In this document: one piece after another, positions 5,860-6,948 of the stretch | How the letters are laid out: every line of letters starts with the position of its first letter | Position numbering within the stretch: the first letter of the stretch is position 1 | NCBI GenBank assembly: GCA_020438665.1 | Contig: JAGQUE010000504.1 | Coordinates: 1 to 6,948, forward strand | Origin: Nocardioidaceae bacterium | GTDB lineage: Bacteria > Actinomycetota > Actinomycetes > Propionibacteriales > Nocardioidaceae | DNA: 6,948 nucleotides | Reading direction: 5' to 3' | Notes under the pieces: generated by a model | What the model saw: only the letters and a program-made list of their open reading frames with translations | What the model was told of the DNA's origin: nothing | Database searches by the model: none | Program-made: the position numbers and the translations under genes

Positions 5860-6948
5860 ATGCCCGTGACCGCAGACGTCGCCGGCCGGCGACCGTCCCG
5901 CCTCGCCGAAGGCGCGGTGGCCTTCGGGACCCTCGGCTCCCAGGCGTGCATCTATCTGCTCAACATCGTCGCGACCCGCACCCTCGGTCCGGCGCTCTAT
6001 GGCGAGCTCGCGGCGCTGCTGACACTCACGGTCATCATGTCGATCCCGGCGATGGCACTGCAGTCGTGGGTGGCCCGGACGACGGCCCAGGGCGCCGACG
6101 CCCGGGCCCTGCTGCCGACGACCACCGAGATCTCGGTGATCAGCGCGGTGGTGACGTTCGTCGTGGTGCTGGTCATCGCGCCGCGGATCGACACCCCGGC
6201 CGTGCCGTCGGCGACCTCGGCCGCGCTCCTGGTCCTCCCGCTGGTGTGGCTCTCGACGGCCCAGGGCCTGCTCCAGGGCGGCACGCGCCTCGTCCGGCTC
6301 GGAGCCGTCATCTTCCTGGCCGGCTGTGCACGGCTCATCGGCGGCGCCGTGGCGCTTGTCCTCGACCTCGGCCCCTGGGCCGTGGTGTGGGGCATCGGTC
6401 TTGGCACCCTGCTGGTCGCCGGGGTCGCCTGGGCGCTGGTGCTGTCGGACTCACCGCGCACCTCGACCCGGTCGTCCTATCGCCCGGTGCTGCGCATCGC
6501 GTTCGCCACGGGCGCCATGTGGACGCTCGCCAACATCGACGTCCTCCTGGCCCGGCTCACCCTCGACGCCCACGAGTCCGGCTGGTACGCCGCCGGGGCG
6601 CTCGTCACCCGAGCGGTGCAGTTCGCGCCACAGTTCGTGGTGCTGTCGGCGTTCGCCGCGCTGACCGACGCCGACCGGTCCCCTCAGGTGCTCCGGGCGG
6701 CCACGGTCAAGGTCGCCGGGATCGGCGCGGCCGCGATCCTGTCGCTGGCCGCGCTCGGCCCCTGGCTGGTCCCGGCGGTGCTGGGGCGGGAGTTCGCGCA
6801 TGTGGGTCACTGGGCCTGGCTGTTCGCCCTGCTGGGCACACTGCTGGCCCACAACCAGCTGCTGGTCGCCCAACGCGTCGCCCGCCACGACGAGGCCATC
6901 GCCTGGGGCATCTGGGCCACGGTGCTCGCGCTGGCCGGGGCGGCGGTG
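5860..6948 (+). CDS. Wzx/MOP-superfamily polysaccharide flippase, partial (C-terminus outside window)
   Basis: The frame is open for 363 codons to the right edge without a stop. The product is a polytopic membrane protein of the oligosaccharide flippase type, which moves lipid-linked glycans from the inner to the outer leaflet. The first membrane region contains the family signature around residues 39-50 (TRTLGPALYGEL), and the later block NIDVLLARLTLDAHESGWYAAG (225-246) followed by RAVQFAPQF matches the central helices of Wzx-like proteins. Hydrophobic segments lie at about 18-36, 47-66, 90-107, 120-138, 146-168, 172-196, 213-231, 244-268, 284-306, 317-335 and 345-363. The usual length is 400-500 residues, so the end is missing. 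The ATG at 5860 has no proper ribosome site; AGGA (5857-5860) is better placed for the GTG at 5866, which may be the true start. It diverges from the polytopic transferase gene, which suggests a shared substrate. Confidence 0.82.
   Translation, partial: MPVTADVAGRRPSRLAEGAVAFGTLGSQACIYLLNIVATRTLGPALYGELAALLTLTVIMSIPAMALQSWVARTTAQGADARALLPTTTEISVISAVVTFVVVLVIAPRIDTPAVPSATSAALLVLPLVWLSTAQGLLQGGTRLVRLGAVIFLAGCARLIGGAVALVLDLGPWAVVWGIGLGTLLVAGVAWALVLSDSPRTSTRSSYRPVLRIAFATGAMWTLANIDVLLARLTLDAHESGWYAAGALVTRAVQFAPQFVVLSAFAALTDADRSPQVLRAATVKVAGIGAAAILSLAALGPWLVPAVLGREFAHVGHWAWLFALLGTLLAHNQLLVAQRVARHDEAIAWGIWATVLALAGAAV

Noticed and set aside
5832..5951. N-terminal extension of the polytopic protein to an ATG at 5951
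   Set aside because: The extra 40 residues would overlap 92 bases of the divergent flippase gene and show no membrane or domain features; the ATG at 5831 directly precedes the first helix region.
1..6948. tRNA, rRNA, insertion sequence or phage attachment site
   Set aside because: Almost all of the window is coding, and the four gaps longer than a few bases (28 to 86 bases) show no tRNA-like fold, transposase or terminal repeats.

Overview
The window is a stretch of very GC-rich chromosome from a high-GC Gram-positive (actinobacterial) genome. The signs are strong third-position G/C in every gene, GTG starts, start codons that appear to be leaderless, and protein families typical of Actinobacteria (a DUF3068 protein and a mycobacterial-type envelope glycan gene set). 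A Nocardioides-like or related genus would fit, but I cannot place it to genus from sequence alone.

Seven coding regions cover nearly all of the window. Transcribed leftward are a SAM-dependent methyltransferase (1754-2512), a DUF3068 membrane-anchored protein (707-1669) and a UDP-glucuronate decarboxylase-like sugar-nucleotide SDR that runs off the left edge (1-707). Diverging from the methyltransferase across a 54-bp gap is a family-4 glycosyltransferase (2567-3829) with an unusual tandem-repeat N-terminus. A strong hairpin (3863-3895) separates it from a second leftward unit: a 592-residue polytopic membrane protein (4053-5831), probably a GT-C-type transferase, followed with a GTGA overlap by a 46-residue single-span membrane protein (3916-4056). 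A Wzx/MOP-type flippase (5860-6948) diverges from that unit across a 28-bp gap and runs off the right edge.

Together the genes read as a cell-envelope glycan or glycolipid locus: nucleotide-sugar supply (decarboxylase), cytosolic transfer (GT4), modification (methyltransferase), export (flippase), and outer-face transfer or attachment (polytopic membrane protein, DUF3068 protein). From memory, the methyltransferase(-)/GT4(+)/polytopic protein(-) order, together with a DUF3068 gene, resembles Mycobacterium tuberculosis Rv0224c-Rv0225-Rv0226c-Rv0227c, here rearranged and linked to a decarboxylase and a flippase. The product of the pathway is not identifiable from the window.

The points most worth a second look are the 46-residue protein coupled to the polytopic transferase, the in-frame 15-bp tandem repeat at the glycosyltransferase N-terminus, and a set of TANNNT hexamers placed 6-8 bases before three start codons, which suggests divergent leaderless transcription.
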